DNA of 64,000 bases from Prinia subflava (GCF_021018805.1 NW_026960613.1:558001-622000), one strand, 5' to 3'. Counted from the stretch's first letter, positions 32,090 to 43,532 are shown. Notes: generated by a model not told the origin, from the sequence alone. Numbers and translations are program-made.

Positions 32090-32960
32090 GTGGAAGAAAG
32101 CAGAAAATTAATTTTTGGAGGGAAATTAAAAGTACACACCCCACATGCAGTGAGAAATATTTTGAATCAGAAAGCTGAGAAATGGCTCACTGATTCCCGA
32201 ATGCTAAAATGTGAAGCAATTCTAACAGATAAAGATGATCTGGGACTAATTACAGATAAACACCTCAGTCCTGCCCAGTTCTTGTACAGGGAATCAATAG
32301 AAGAACTAGTCCATGATTGCTTAGAAATCATAAACTATCAGACCAAAGTGAGAGAAGATCTGACAGACGAACCCCTTCAGGGGGGAAAGCGACTATACAT
32401 CGATGGATCCTCAAGGGTAATTCAGAGGCAGCAAATGTCAGGATATGGTATAATAGATGAGAAATTAATGACCATAGAAAAGAGAAAGTTACCCCTCAGC
32501 TGTTCAGCCCAAGTATCTGAGTTGTATGCTTTGAAACGAATCCTTGAAATATTAACACAAGAGAGGGGGACTGTGTATACTGACTCTAAGTACACCTTTG
32601 GAGTTGTGCATATGTTTGGGAAAATCTGGGAAGAAAGAGGACTGTTAAATTCAAAAGGGAAAGGGTTAATTCATGAAAGGCACATCTCAGAAATAGTAGA
32701 AGCTTTACAATTGCCATAGGAAATTGCTGTTGTGCAAGTTCAGGGGCCATCAGAAAGGGACCACCTTAGAAATACAAGGGAAATACTTAGCAGACTTGGA
32801 GGCTAAAAATGCACCTGAGTCAGGGGAAGAGAAAATGATGATGGTCCTAGCCCCCACAGAAGAAATTCAGGATATACCAGTATTCAGTGAAATAGAGGAA
32901 AAGAAAATCCTTGAAATGGGAGCAAAAAAAGGCAATGAAGTGGGTGTTACCTGCTGGGAG
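32090..32960 (+). pseudogene. ERV4 RNase H
   Basis: 209 open codons (32090-32719) hold the connection domain and RNase H. Catalytic motifs are RLYIDGSSRV (Asp), QVSELYALKRILEI (Glu) and VYTDSKYTFGVVHMFGKIW (Asp). The last His segment (FRGHQKGTTLEIQG) is in another frame from 32724, after a stop at 32717-32719. It is the best-preserved enzyme piece of ERV4. Confidence 0.88.
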
Positions 32961-34008
32961 ACAGTTGTTAATTAAACCGCTGGCCAGAAAAATATTGGAA
33001 AGCATGCATAACAAGACTCATTGGGGTATCCAAGCATTGAGTGATCAGTTCCTGAGAAATTTGGGTTGCATGGGAATTTTTGGAATAACTAAGCAAGTAA
33101 CTGAAAAGTGTGTGATATGCCAAAAAGTAAACAAAAAAGTTACGAGGAAAACACACCAAGGAGGGCAAGAATTAGCTTTACGACCCTTTCAAAGTATCCA
33201 AGTAGATTTTACTGAACTTCTCCAAGTGCAATAGTGGAAATTTTTGCTAGTAATAGTAGATCATTTAACTCATTGGTTAGAAGCAGTATCAACTATTAAA
33301 GCTACTGTCAATGTTGTATGCAAAACTCTTCTGGAATTATTCATTCTTTGGTATGGAACAATGAACAACATCGACTCAGAATGAGGAACCCATATCACAT
33401 CAAAAATACTATGACAGGTGGTCCAAGCTCTGGTTGTAGAATGAGAATTACACACTCCATGGCATCCACAAAGCTCAGGACAAGTTGAAAGGATGAATCA
33501 AACTCTTAAGAGAACTCTAAACTGATGATTGAAACTCAAATGTTGTGGGTAAAATGCCTACCCCTAGCCTTGTTAAGAATTAGAACTCAACCTAGATCAG
33601 ATTTAGGGATTTCACCTTATGAAATGATGTTTGGGTAACTGTCTGATTTTGCCGAATAGGATTGGAATTTATGAAGAATGGGAAGATAATGTCAAGAAAT
33701 ATGTCCTGTCTACAGCACAAACCCTAGAGGGACTATGAGAAAAAGGGATAATCCCTCAGACTGCTACCCTAGATTTCAAAATTCATAATGTCAATCCTGA
33801 GAACTGGGTAGTGGTTAAATCATGGAAAGACCAACCTTTAACCCCACAATGGGAAGGTCCCTTTCAGGTGATGCTCACCACAGAATCGGCTGTACTAACT
33901 GCGAAATGAGGATGGACTCATGCTAGTAGAATAAAAGGACCTGTAGAAGAACCCAAGGATTGGAAAATCGTCACTTCCACAGGAGGACTAAGAATGACTC
34001 TAAAATGA
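32911..34008 (+). pseudogene. ERV4 integrase
   Basis: The zinc-binding N-terminal domain is visible in 32911-33234 (HNKTH, then CVICQKVN), with the first catalytic Asp in VDFTELL. Downstream are TLWYGT- and SSGQVERM-like text (Glu near 33490) and the C-terminal GPFQVMLTTESAV block (33856 on). At least eight stops interrupt it (33232, 33381, 33414, 33441, 33522, 33636, 33737, 33907). It ends at TGA 34006-34008, which overlaps the ATG of env (34005). Confidence 0.85.
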
Positions 34009-34470
34009 AATGTGCATGCTCAATGTGGCAAGTAAACAATGGGCAACCAGTCATCAATCCAGACTGGGAGAGAGTTCCCTAGGGGCTTTATGAGTTCTTT
34101 TGTATTCCCAAAGGTCAGAGGCTCTCCAAACTCCGAAACAACCTCTGGGGCGCTAATTTACTTCTTCCCCAATCAAGTGGATCAGAGTTATATAAATTAA
34201 AAGACACTGGGGTCGTAGGTGATCCTAGAGTTTTTTGCTCTTGCCTGTGACCTACAAATAGAAAAATCATCAGCTCTCCCTGCTGAGACATCTCTCAGAT
34301 TTATTCCTGGTCACATACCCTGCTTAAAGCACCCTAGGGTGAGACATTCAAGTTGGGTTCAATGTCAGCGTGAAAACTGTGGCCAGCCCTGGTGATGCAG
34401 CTCCCCCAAACAGCAAGCGTGTTGCAAAATCTGTTGAGAGAAAGGGAAAATTTCAAACACAAATCAAGGG

Positions 34471-35968
34471 TGTATTGGTTTAGCACGGATGGCAAAAATC
34501 AATTAGTGACTGACTTTGATATTGACAGCCGAATTGGCCAATTAAATATAGGGATACACCTCTGGGTCACACATGCTTAAAAATCAGAAGCCAGGGAAAC
34601 TGCCTTTTCCTCCCTGCCTTGGAAGAGGTAAGCTGGCCCAGGCTCCCGGCTTCCAGGGGACTGGACCCAGCCAGCCCCTGCCCGGGCCAGGCTTTTCCCA
34701 GGAAGGTGCTGGGACTGGTGACTCCCAGGCTGGGGGAGGGGAGGAGAATATGTCTGCTTCCTGGCCGGGATCTGATTTCCAACAGCTGTAAAACACCCTG
34801 CCCCTAAGCTGCAGAGGTCGAGCCCCCCCTCCCCCTCCGGTGACTCATGGGCAGAGGAAGAAAAAGGGGGGGTGGGGGAGATCATGCAGCTAAGATCAAG
34901 GGTGGCTCTGCAGCCAGGCAAGTGGCCCTGCAGTAGCCAGAACCCAAAGACTCTGTCCCAGCCCAGTGAAACCTGACCCTAACACATTCGATCACCGCCG
35001 GAAGAACAATCATGCCCTCTGTAGACCTGGGCAAGATATTACCTCTTTCTTTACACTAATGAAGCTTACAAAAGCACTGTCCCTTCTCTGAGTGAGAACA
35101 GACAAAGTGATTGAACTGTAAGGAGATGCAGCATGAAACTGCAGTCAGTGAAGAGAGAGAGTTAAGTCCTAATTGGGAGAAGGGATTGAGGAGTTGTCAT
35201 TTTAGGCTGGACTTCTCTTATGAGCTGTGGTAATGAACTGTAATGTATTGTTATTCCCTTTAAACCATGGGAAAAATATGCATTTTTGGGAGATGAATCA
35301 GGTTTGTGGATTTGAGCAAAGGTATCTGATGGACTGAGTGAATATTGAAATTAGTAGCTGTGATCTTGTGATCCCATGAGATGTTTGAACAGAGAGAGAG
35401 ATAAGAAGTCCTCTGCGCCAGTGAAGAAGTGAGAACACATCTCTGTTCCCTGAGATGAAGAATCCTTTGCCTTTGGAGTTGCTTATCTTTAAAAATGACA
35501 CCCCATTATGCAAGAGTCCATGACCCATATGCAGCTTGGGAAACTGCTAATGGGAGGGGCTTCACAGTCTGCAGAGAATTTTTTCCGGGCAGATGCAGAT
35601 TTTGTGAGATGGGAGCCACCAGAGGACTGTTTCGTGTGGCAATGTTACCATGGGAATTCTAAGAGAGACTCCTCTCCCAAAGAACTGATGAAAGCTTATT
35701 TTTAAAGGGTGAAACTGACTGAAAATCACAGGTTTTGTCTCTACATTGTTTGTGGGAAAGCAAACACTTGGGGGGAGGAGGAGGAGTATTTTGAAGGTTT
35801 CATTTTGATTATTTTCTTCTTTTAGTGTGTGTTAATAAATCTATCTTTGTACCTTTAAGTCTGGGCCTGCTTGCCTTTTTCTCCTAATCCTATCTCAGAA
35901 CAGAAAAGACACTTAGACTACTACACTGAATTTGGCAAACAGAATTCGGCAAAAGCGAAACCACTACA
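34471..35968 (+). mobile_element. Complete long LTR in ERV4 env
   Basis: 1498 bp. It starts TGTATTGGTTTAGC and ends GCGAAACCACTACA, which are near-perfect inverted ends. Flanks AAGGG and GAGGG give a 4/5-matching 5-bp TSD. AATAAA lies near 35833. GC-rich U3 at 34600-34930. It is the intact relative of the partial LTR at 1-899. Confidence 0.85.
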
Positions 35969-36587
35969 GAGGGAAAGTACCAATTTTAACCCTCTGTTGT
36001 GGAGTTGAATGGATGCTCCCCAATACTCACGAGCTATTAGAAGCTGATTGGGAAGCAGTTGTATATCAAAAACAGGGACCATATTTTGAGTGCAGACAAC
36101 TCCATATGATAGGGATGTAATAAGACCCTATTCTGTGAATGAAATTAATAAGTGCTGACTGACTAAGGAATAGTGAAGAACCACAATATAAGAAAAGCAG
36201 GTGACAGATAATTTCGTGGTAAGGAGATAAGGAGGCAAGACCAGATTAACCACAATACTCACCATCAAGATCATACATACATGCTATGGGCAGCAATCCC
36301 ATAAGGCATGGAAGGTGAGGGTACACATTATGCTCGACTCCTATTACTTCTTTTTAATCTTTTCCCTCTTGGGAATTCAGATGATCCATGTCACAAGTGC
36401 TAGACTGCTGTACCATAGTTCAAGGTTCTTATTTTGCCACTCATGCCTCCATCAGCCAACACTGTTATAACTCATCTAAGTTAGACACTTGCATACAGAA
36501 TGGGCAAAGGTTTTGGGTCGCAGAAAACCTAGGATCGATATGTGGATGCTCATGAGGAAAAAAATGGGTTTGTTTTTCCATAGGTAA

Positions 36588-38079
36588 TGTTGGAGTCCAG
36601 GGCATCCCTCTGGTTGCCCTGGAGGGTCTGGGATCCCGGCAGAGGGGTCTGGGACCCGAGCAGTAGGTTTGGAACCTGTACAGGGGAGTTTGGAGTCTGT
36701 ACAAGGGGGTTGGAAACCTTGGCACAGAGTCCAAGAGGAATTACAAGTCTCAAGAGTGTGAAATGAGTAGTAGTTAGTTTATCACAGGGTGAAAAAGTAG
36801 AATTTGGAGTTTTCTAGAATGGAGGCTGAAGAGCCAAGACGGAGGAATCAGGGCGTGGACCTGTTCTTCTTCCTTCTTGTTCTTGCCCTCCATCTTCTGC
36901 AGTGCTGGGTCACAAGAGATTGGTTTAGAGTAGTGTTGGGGGTTAGATTTTCCTTTTTTTTTTTCACTTGCAGAATTTTTTTCCCATAAGTTTCTAAGAA
37001 ACCCTAATGACAGTACTTAGCCAGAACAAAGAGAGTAGTTGAAGGACATGACAGCACAAGGCTACACCTATTGTTTTTAAGTCTCTGGGAGTGTCCCTCA
37101 GAGGGGAGAGATAATGTGAGCTTTGGGAAAGGTAAAAAGACAGAGCTGGGGGAGGGGGGCTCACTCTTGCTCTCAGCATCGAGGAAGACAGTCAAGCTGC
37201 CCCTCGCTGCAGGAAGAGTTCACGGCCATCACTCTGCCTCTGCCTCGTCCTGGGAAATCTACCATCATCTGCTTGTGTACCCGGGAATCCTGAGCTCGTT
37301 TTCTCCAGCCCTCCCCCCACCACCGCCGCTGCTTCTTTGGAGCTTTGAGGTTTTCCTGCTACTCTGTAGACCTGCACTGCCCTACCCTGCCAGGACACCC
37401 CCTGCCGCTCCAGCTACCAGCACAGAGCTCCTCATCTAAACCACCAGCCCGGGACTTTCCCCCGTTCCAGCTCAGCCTCTCAGAGTCCTGCAGGGGCACC
37501 GAGATCAAACTGCCCCGGGCTTTTTTGTGAAAGAAAGCCCACAAGGTTCTTGGTTCTGTTTATTACTAATGCTGTAGTTGTTGTTTGTTTGTTGTTTTGT
37601 CATATATACTAGTAAAAAACTGTTATTCCTATCCCCATACCTCTGTCTGAAAGCTCCTTTAATTTTCTAAATTAGAATAATTTGGAGGGAGGGGATTTGA
37701 ATTCTCCATCTCTAGGAAGGTCCTGCCCCCTTCCTAGCAGATACCTGTCTTTCAAACCTTGACAAGTAGAGATGACATGGTTAGCATAGGTGATAGGTAT
37801 TGGCAATTAGTTGTAAATAGAGAATACGTTATGGACCATGGTTGGGCTGGAGGAATGGTATAAAAGGATTGAGACCGCCCGACCAGGGGGGAGTCGCCAC
37901 AAGTTCTCTGCTGCAGCAGGAACCTTGGCAGAGCACAGAAAGAACTATGAGATAAGAAAGAATAAACAACCTTGGAAAACCTGAGATGGTGACTCCTGAC
38001 TCTTCTTCTGCTTCTGGCGCATGGTGTTTTAGAGAGCAAAGGACACTTTACCACTAAATCTCGGGGATAAGGACACAAG
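36588..38079 (+). mobile_element. Solo LTR in ERV4 env, hosting an ERVL LTR
   Basis: Flanked by the 6-bp direct repeat AGGTAA (36582-36587 and 38080-38085). It starts TGTTGGAGTCCAGG. TATA (GGTATAAAAGG, about 37857) and AATAAA (about 37959) lie on its right side. Without the ERVL LTR and its TSD it is about 656 bp. Same family as the LTR pieces at 14046-14288 and 14870-15656. The 3' end reads CACAAG where CA would be expected, so this edge has probably mutated. Outside the insert the env frame rejoins in phase. Confidence 0.85.
36934..37764 (+). mobile_element. ERVL solo LTR nested in another LTR
   Basis: 831 bp with a perfect 5-bp TSD AGTAG (36929-36933 and 37765-37769), the size typical of ERVL integrases. 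It starts TGTTGGGGGTTAG and ends TTTCAAACCTTGACA. Very similar to the ERVL 5' LTR at 41305-42110 along its length (for example 37176-37290 against 41550-41650). Confidence 0.92.
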
Positions 38080-38868
38080 AGGTAAGACCCGAGAATGGAA
38101 AGGAGGCCGGGATTTATTACAAGATCTAATACAGGAATGAATAAAAAACAAGAAAAAAGGGCAGATACAGCAATCCAACCCAGAGCCAACCCCACTTGGA
38201 GATTTATATACAAAACTCAAATGACAAACAGAAAATGAAATAGAAATCCCAAGGTTAGGAAAGAACTTGTTTGTAGATTTGGGGGAATCAGTAAAGAATT
38301 AAACATTACCAACTGCTGGGTATGTGGAGGAACTTTATTGAACAAAGAGTGGGCATGCAAAGGTAGTAACCTAGGCCCAGCTGAATTTCTCAAATGGAAC
38401 AGAACCTATATGAAAGAAGAAAGCCACCCAGATGGATGGATATTAAGTTCAGAAATAATAGGAGAGGAGTGCTTCTGGTGTATTGGGAAGAAAATTCTTG
38501 GATAATGTTGGACAAACATCCTGTAAAAGATATAAAGTCTATAATGGAACTTCCACGTAGTGGATCCCAGAAAAACCGACACAATATTGGACCCAGGAAA
38601 GGAAAAAGAATTGCAAATATGAGAAAGAAACTAAGCTTTTCCTGTGTAATGACACTGAGAAAAACCCCTATTATTGGATCCCGGAAATATCTAAAGTTTG
38701 GGAAAACGTGAATAACCAAAGAAAGGAGTACTGGAAAACATCAGATGGTTTGTTCTGGATATGTGGAAAAAGGGCTTATCCAAAACTCCCTCCTCTATGG
38801 AAAGGACGTTGTACTCTAGGAATTATACAACTAAGATTTTTTCTATTACTAAAATGAGACACTAATTT

Positions 38869-39479
38869 TGAAGCTTTGAGAAAAGCTAAGGTTACAGTTA
38901 ACAATAGATGTTGCTGATTTAGCTGAAATGAATAGATAAGCTTTGCTGAAATCAGTTAAAAATTAGAGGATGGTTGAAAGAAACCGGATTTAAGATAAGC
39001 TACCCCGGATTTAATAACTCATTGCTTTTCAAACAGAGAAACTAATCAATACAACACAAGACCTCCTGTTTCCAGAAACCCACTGAAATAGTCCTGGAAA
39101 ACAGGAAATAGGGAGTTCTACCAGCCATCAATCACATCTGCATTGAAAAGGTTGAAAGTTTAGAACGAGGAAGACTCGTTTTACTTTCTCCTTTTGGTAA
39201 CCACTCCTCACAAAAGGACCACCGACCCATTTCAGGGAAGAAACTACGCATGCTTAATAGCCTTTTTGTCAATTAGCATACGAAGCGGAGAAGAGGAAGT
39301 GACAGGGGTATGAATATGCATTTGTATTTTGTGTATTCAACATTTTTGTAAGTAAAAGGCTTTGCAATTACCTGTGATCTTTGCAGTGTGCATTAGGGAG
39401 CTATCCCACTTGCTGCCCGGCGTCACAATAAACATACACTTTCTAACTTTAACTGTTAGAGAGTCTTTTGTCCGTTACA
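38869..39479 (+). mobile_element. LTR in ERV4 env, between surface and TM parts
   Basis: About 611 bp from TGAAGCTTTGAG to CCGTTACA. AATAAACATA lies near 39428. It matches the ERV3 3' LTR (19747-20380) in the GAGGAAGACTC(A/G)TTTTACTT block and the AATAAACATA end. No TSD was found, so the left edge is uncertain. Confidence 0.7.
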
Positions 39480-40341
39480 GTTGAATATTGATATTAGATC
39501 GATATTCATATTTTAATAAATCAAAACCAAGGAGATAATTTAGGAATACCAGTCTATGAAAGAAACAAAAAAAACCAAAAGAGAATTAATCACAGAAACT
39601 GGGGGATATCAAAAGTGGGGTAATAGGGAGTGGCCTCCTGAACGAATAATACAATATATGGACCAGCCACCTGGGCACAGGATGGGAATTGGGGATATTT
39701 TACCCCAATATATATGTTGAATTGTATCATAAGACTCATAGCCGTTGCAGAAATCATAACTAATGAAACAGCTTGGGCCTTGGAATTAATAACCAGCCAG
39801 CAAAGGCAAACCAGAGCTGCAGTGTATCAAAATCAGTTGGCGCTAGACTATTTATTAGCAGAAGAGGGAGGTGTTTGTGAAAAATTGGACACATCTGATT
39901 GTTGTCTACAAATTGATGATAATGGAGATGCAGTTTTGGATATAGCCCAAAACATCCAGAAAATAGCCCATGTACCAGTCCAAAAGTGGGAATCTATAAT
40001 TAATAAAGGATGGTGGGAAATTTTTTTGGAATATCCTGGTGGAAAAAGGTGGCATTTATAATGCTATGTGTAATAACAAGTTTAATTTTTCTTCCATGTT
40101 TGATTCCATGTCTTATCCACTTAATTACTCATGTGGTTCACAACATGCAGGTAATAACAGTGCCCATCAATCCCAGATTGGCAACCTTGAGAGGAATGCA
40201 GAGAGTAATGATATTAAAGAAAACAAACTATAATAAAAAAAAAGGCACAAATGATCTACGAAAGGTATCTGTGCCACAAGTATAGAGGTTTGAAACTGTA
40301 GCTCAAGCCAAATACAGTAAGACAAAACAAAGGGGGGAAGT

Positions 40342-41060
40342 TGTTATAAGTAACTGGAATTATTGGCTTTTGCTGTTATGCTGATATTTGCAAATTATTA
40401 ACAATGATTTTGATGTAGTACTATTTGTAACCCCTTTTAACTGCTTCAATATAGTATAATCTGACAGCTTTCGTATGCGTATAAATAGTAGTTTGATAAA
40501 AATATACATTAGTTTAGTTTTTTGCAAAATATGTTAACTTTTGCAAGATAATTTTATTTTGTAACTAGCTGACAATAGTGAGAATAACTTAGAAAAAGCT
40601 AAAACTGTCTGTATGATTAGAGAACATTGAAGGAACCACACAGAAAACATGGGAAAAAGGATGTGAAAAAACTCCTGCTCCTAACTCTGCTGCCATCAAT
40701 AATTCCGTCTGTCGTTGTGAGGAAGTGGCACATACATTGTCAGGAAATGGCATGTACACTGTGAGGAAATGACATATATAACTCCCAAAAATCAAATCTA
40801 CACTATTGTACAATTGGTCAAGGGTCAAACAAAGCTAAAAGAATTCCTGGAACACAAACTCACAGGAATGTTTGAATATGTATAACCTTATGAATATATA
40901 TGTAACCACTGTAATGAAAAAAAGTATATAAGAAAATTAAGCTAATGGGGTGCTTCTGGCAGTTTGCCAGGCACCCCAGCACTGGATGCTGGCCATTCTA
41001 TCCCTTATTAAACCTTTAAAAATTTTAAAGAGTGAGGCTCATTTCTCACATCGTCAAGCA
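40342..41060 (+). mobile_element. 3' LTR of ERV4 (right end approximate)
   Basis: It starts TGTTATAAGTAACTGG just after a polypurine tract (AAAACAAAGGGGGGAAG, about 40324-40340). Closely similar to 20557-21250, so the two LTRs belong to the same family. TATTAAA-type poly(A) signal near 41005. It is followed at 41061 by TTTTTTTGGGGGCC, which resembles a primer-binding/leader start and not an ordinary flank. Confidence 0.82.
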
Positions 41061-41304
41061 ATTTTTTTGGGGGCCTTACATGGGTGTACAAAACCTGAGA
41101 TTAGTGAGGATCCCCATAAAGACAGTGTCATCTTTCCCCTATTAAATGTGGGGTAATGTAGTAAAAATAGACATTTGCATAACTTGCTGTTGCCTGTTGG
41201 AGTGCATGTCACCCTGAGTTCCCCAGGGAGAGGGAAAGATGCAGGGGTTGAATTGAAGCCTTTAGAGAAACTAAAACATATTAAGCCACGTAAAAATGGA
41301 GTGG
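41061..41304 (+). other. Leader-like scrap between ERV4 and ERVL
   Basis: 244 bp after the ERV4 LTR. The beginning (TTTGGGGGCCTTAC) can be lined up with the segment TTGTGGGGTCCTTC after the ERV4 5' LTR. No open frame. It may be the stub of a second ERV4-type provirus sharing this LTR. Confidence 0.4.
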
Positions 41305-42110
41305 TGTTGAGGGTGAGATTTGTTTCTTTTTCATTTACAGATTTTTTTTCCATAAGTTGCTAGCAAACTTAATGACTGAGTGCTTAACTAAAACAAAGAA
41401 GTGGCCAAAGGAGATTGTATCACCGGGCTAACCTCTTGTTTTTGGGTCTCTGGGAGTTTTCTCTCAGAGGGGCGAGTTAACGCGAGCTTTGGGAAAGGTA
41501 AAAGACAGAGCTGGGGGGACAGTGGCTCTCTTGCTCTCGGCATTGGGGAGGATGATCAGGCTGCCGCTTGCTGCAGGAAGAGTTCACGGCCATCACTCCG
41601 TCTTGTCCTGGGAAATCTACCGTCATCTGCTTGTGTACCCAGGAATCCTGAGCTCACTTTCTCCGGCCCTGCCCCCACCGCCGCTGCTTCTTCGGAGCTT
41701 TGAGGCTTTCCTACTATGTAGTCCTGCACTGCCCTGCCCTGCCAGAACATCCCTGCCGTTCCAGCAACCAGAGCAAAGCATCTGATCTCATCCACCAGCC
41801 CGGGACTTTCCACCCTTCCAGCTTGGCCTCTTGGACTCCTGCAGGGGCACCGAGATCAAACTGCCCTGGGCTTTTGTGAAAGAAAGCCCTCCAGGTTCCT
41901 AGTTCTGTTTATTATTAATGCTGTAGTTGTTGTTTGTTTGTTTTATCATATATACTACTAAAGAACTGTTTTTCCTATCCCCATACCTCTGCCTGAGAGT
42001 CCCTTTAATTTTCAAAATTAGAATAATTTGGAGGGAGGGGATTTGAATTCTCCATCTCTAGGGAGGTCCTGCCCCCTTCCTAGCAGATACCTGTCTTTCA
42101 AACCAAGACA
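41305..42110 (+). mobile_element. ERVL 5' LTR
   Basis: 806 bp from TGTTGAGGGTGAG to AACCAAGACA. Closely related to the solo LTR at 36934-37764. Directly followed by a primer-binding site and gag, so it is a real 5' LTR. It is only distantly similar to the LTR at the other end of this element (53442-54192), mostly in the last 150 bp. Confidence 0.88.
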
Positions 42111-42115
42111 GAATT

Positions 42116-42133
42116 TGGTGCCCAATGTGGGGC
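42116..42133 (+). promoter_or_regulatory. ERVL primer-binding site, tRNA-Lys type
   Basis: The 18 bases TGGTGCCCAATGTGGGGC start 5 bp after the LTR. They match the primer-binding sequence expected for a tRNA-Lys(CUU) 3' end except for C-to-T changes at what would be CpG sites. This would prime minus-strand DNA synthesis. Confidence 0.7.
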
Positions 42134-42221
42134 TTGAGGGCATTGAGAGAAAAAGGAATAACAGTTCTTAAGTGACCTAATTTCTTGTGCACTGGATATA
42201 GAAACCTCCCTAAATAGCATC

Positions 42222-43532
42222 ATGTGGTCTAGCCTACCCTGGTTCGGATGGCATGTGGTTGTGGCTGTATTTCTCCCATTTGCAGGCCTTTATCTAAACA
42301 TGAGCCCTGTAACTAAGGCTACTGTGGCTGTTATCCAGTTTGCACTATGGGTTAATAAGGTGAGGAGTTCATGGATTTTTAACTTCCTCTGGAAGGCAGG
42401 CACATGGATTCAGAGCTATCACACTCTAACTGTGTGTTTTGGGGGTTACTTTAACAATGATACCTACTGTGAGGAAATGACACTGGGGGAATTTTTTTCC
42501 CAACCCTTCACTCAGCTCTTTGGGTCTACTCCACCAATTTTTGAAGGGTTTAGATCTTCTCTAAATGCTAATGATATCATACAGTGGCTGGTGTTGCTAG
42601 TATGCCTGTTCTGTTTAGCATTCAGAGATAAGAAGAGATTGGCCTGGATAACCACCCTGAAACCTACCCCACAGAATAAGGATACTGCCCCAGAGCCTGA
42701 CGCTGCCCCACAGACTGGGGATGCTGCCATGGAGCCTGACACTGCTCCACAGCATAAGGATGCTGGCCCACCACCTGGCTCTGCCCCACAGACTGGGGAT
42801 GCTGCCATGGAGCCTGACACTGCTCCACAGCATAAGGATGCTGCCCCACCACCTGACCCTGCCCCACAGCCAACCTCAGAAGTGAACCACCCAGATTGGG
42901 TGGGGGTTCTGGCGAGGGACATGGGCCAGATGCTGAAGGAGCACATTTCCCCAGTGGTAGCCTCATTAGCCTCATTAGCCCCAGCTGGTGAGAAACCCTC
43001 CCCCTGTTCTGAACAGGGAGGGCCTAAGGGTGCAGCAGCGGAACCTGCATACATTGCAAATGTCCAGGTTCCAGCTGAACCACAGGGGCAGTCACAGCCA
43101 GCAGCAGTCGCCCCTGTGAAAACAAAGAAATATAAGATAAAATCAGAGCACACAGGTAATAAAGATGAGAAAAGAGAGAACTCACAACTCACAGGAGAGC
43201 CAGAGATCATCACTGAGTCCCTGTTGTATGAAAGTCTCCATAACCTGCAAAAAGATATTGCACGACTGGGACGTGAGGCTTATACAGCCTGGTTACTTTG
43301 GGTCTGGGACCTTATGGGTACAGGTGTGCAACTAGACAGTGGTGAGGCAAAGAATTTGGGACCCTTGACCCAAGACTCAGGTGTGAATCAGGTATTTGTA
43401 AGGGAGCCAGGGCCCCTTTCCCTTTGGAAGCGGCTTTTGATGAGTGTAAGGGAAAGGTTGGTCCACAGAGACAGAATGCAGGAGCACCATCATAGAATGG
43501 GCTGGAAGACCCTTGAGGAAGGGATCCAATAG
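42222..43532 (+). CDS. ERVL gag-like open frame with internal repeats
   Basis: 436 codons, open. Hydrophobic N-terminus (codons 1-50) and a second hydrophobic stretch about codons 125-140 (IQWLVLLVCLFCLAF). A proline/alanine/aspartate-rich segment follows, in which a 30-codon unit (about 90 bp) is repeated twice (42712-42801 and 42802-42880), with sub-repeats APQ and DAA. The rest is charged, with a nuclear-targeting-like KTKKYKIK. The position after the LTR and before the protease supports gag. Sequence features of a conserved capsid are weak, so the product name rests mainly on position and my recognition of avian ERVL gag. It has no internal stop, which is unusual in this old element. Confidence 0.7.
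   Translation: MWSSLPWFGWHVVVAVFLPFAGLYLNMSPVTKATVAVIQFALWVNKVRSSWIFNFLWKAGTWIQSYHTLTVCFGGYFNNDTYCEEMTLGEFFSQPFTQLFGSTPPIFEGFRSSLNANDIIQWLVLLVCLFCLAFRDKKRLAWITTLKPTPQNKDTAPEPDAAPQTGDAAMEPDTAPQHKDAGPPPGSAPQTGDAAMEPDTAPQHKDAAPPPDPAPQPTSEVNHPDWVGVLARDMGQMLKEHISPVVASLASLAPAGEKPSPCSEQGGPKGAAAEPAYIANVQVPAEPQGQSQPAAVAPVKTKKYKIKSEHTGNKDEKRENSQLTGEPEIITESLLYESLHNLQKDIARLGREAYTAWLLWVWDLMGTGVQLDSGEAKNLGPLTQDSGVNQVFVREPGPLSLWKRLLMSVRERLVHRDRMQEHHHRMGWKTLEEGIQ

Larger units (their letters stand above)
34005..40291 (+). pseudogene. ERV4 env, cut by three LTR insertions
   Basis: Starts ATGAAATGTGC at 34005. Surface coding occupies 34005-34470, 35969-36587 and 38080-38868. The CWVC motif (NCWVCGG, about 38310-38330), typical of the disulfide-exchange CxxC of gamma-type surface subunits, is present. 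The transmembrane subunit lies at about 39480-40285. It shows [20 protein letters not shown] followed by C-x7-CC ([10 protein letters not shown]), then a hydrophobic anchor and a basic tail to 40285. The TM part is open at 39714-40061 and the anchor is in another frame (40010-40285). The many stops in the surface part make it non-functional. Confidence 0.85.

Noticed and set aside
30775..33440. APOBEC-type G-to-A editing as the cause of the Trp-to-stop changes in ERV4 pol
   Set aside because: Only a few stops clearly come from Trp codons; others fit CpG decay or indels. Too little evidence without an alignment to unedited copies.
42512..43213. Long minus-strand open frame of 233 codons
   Set aside because: It is the mirror of the repeat-rich ERVL gag frame; its Gly/Ser-rich text has no motif and follows from the codon bias of the sense strand.
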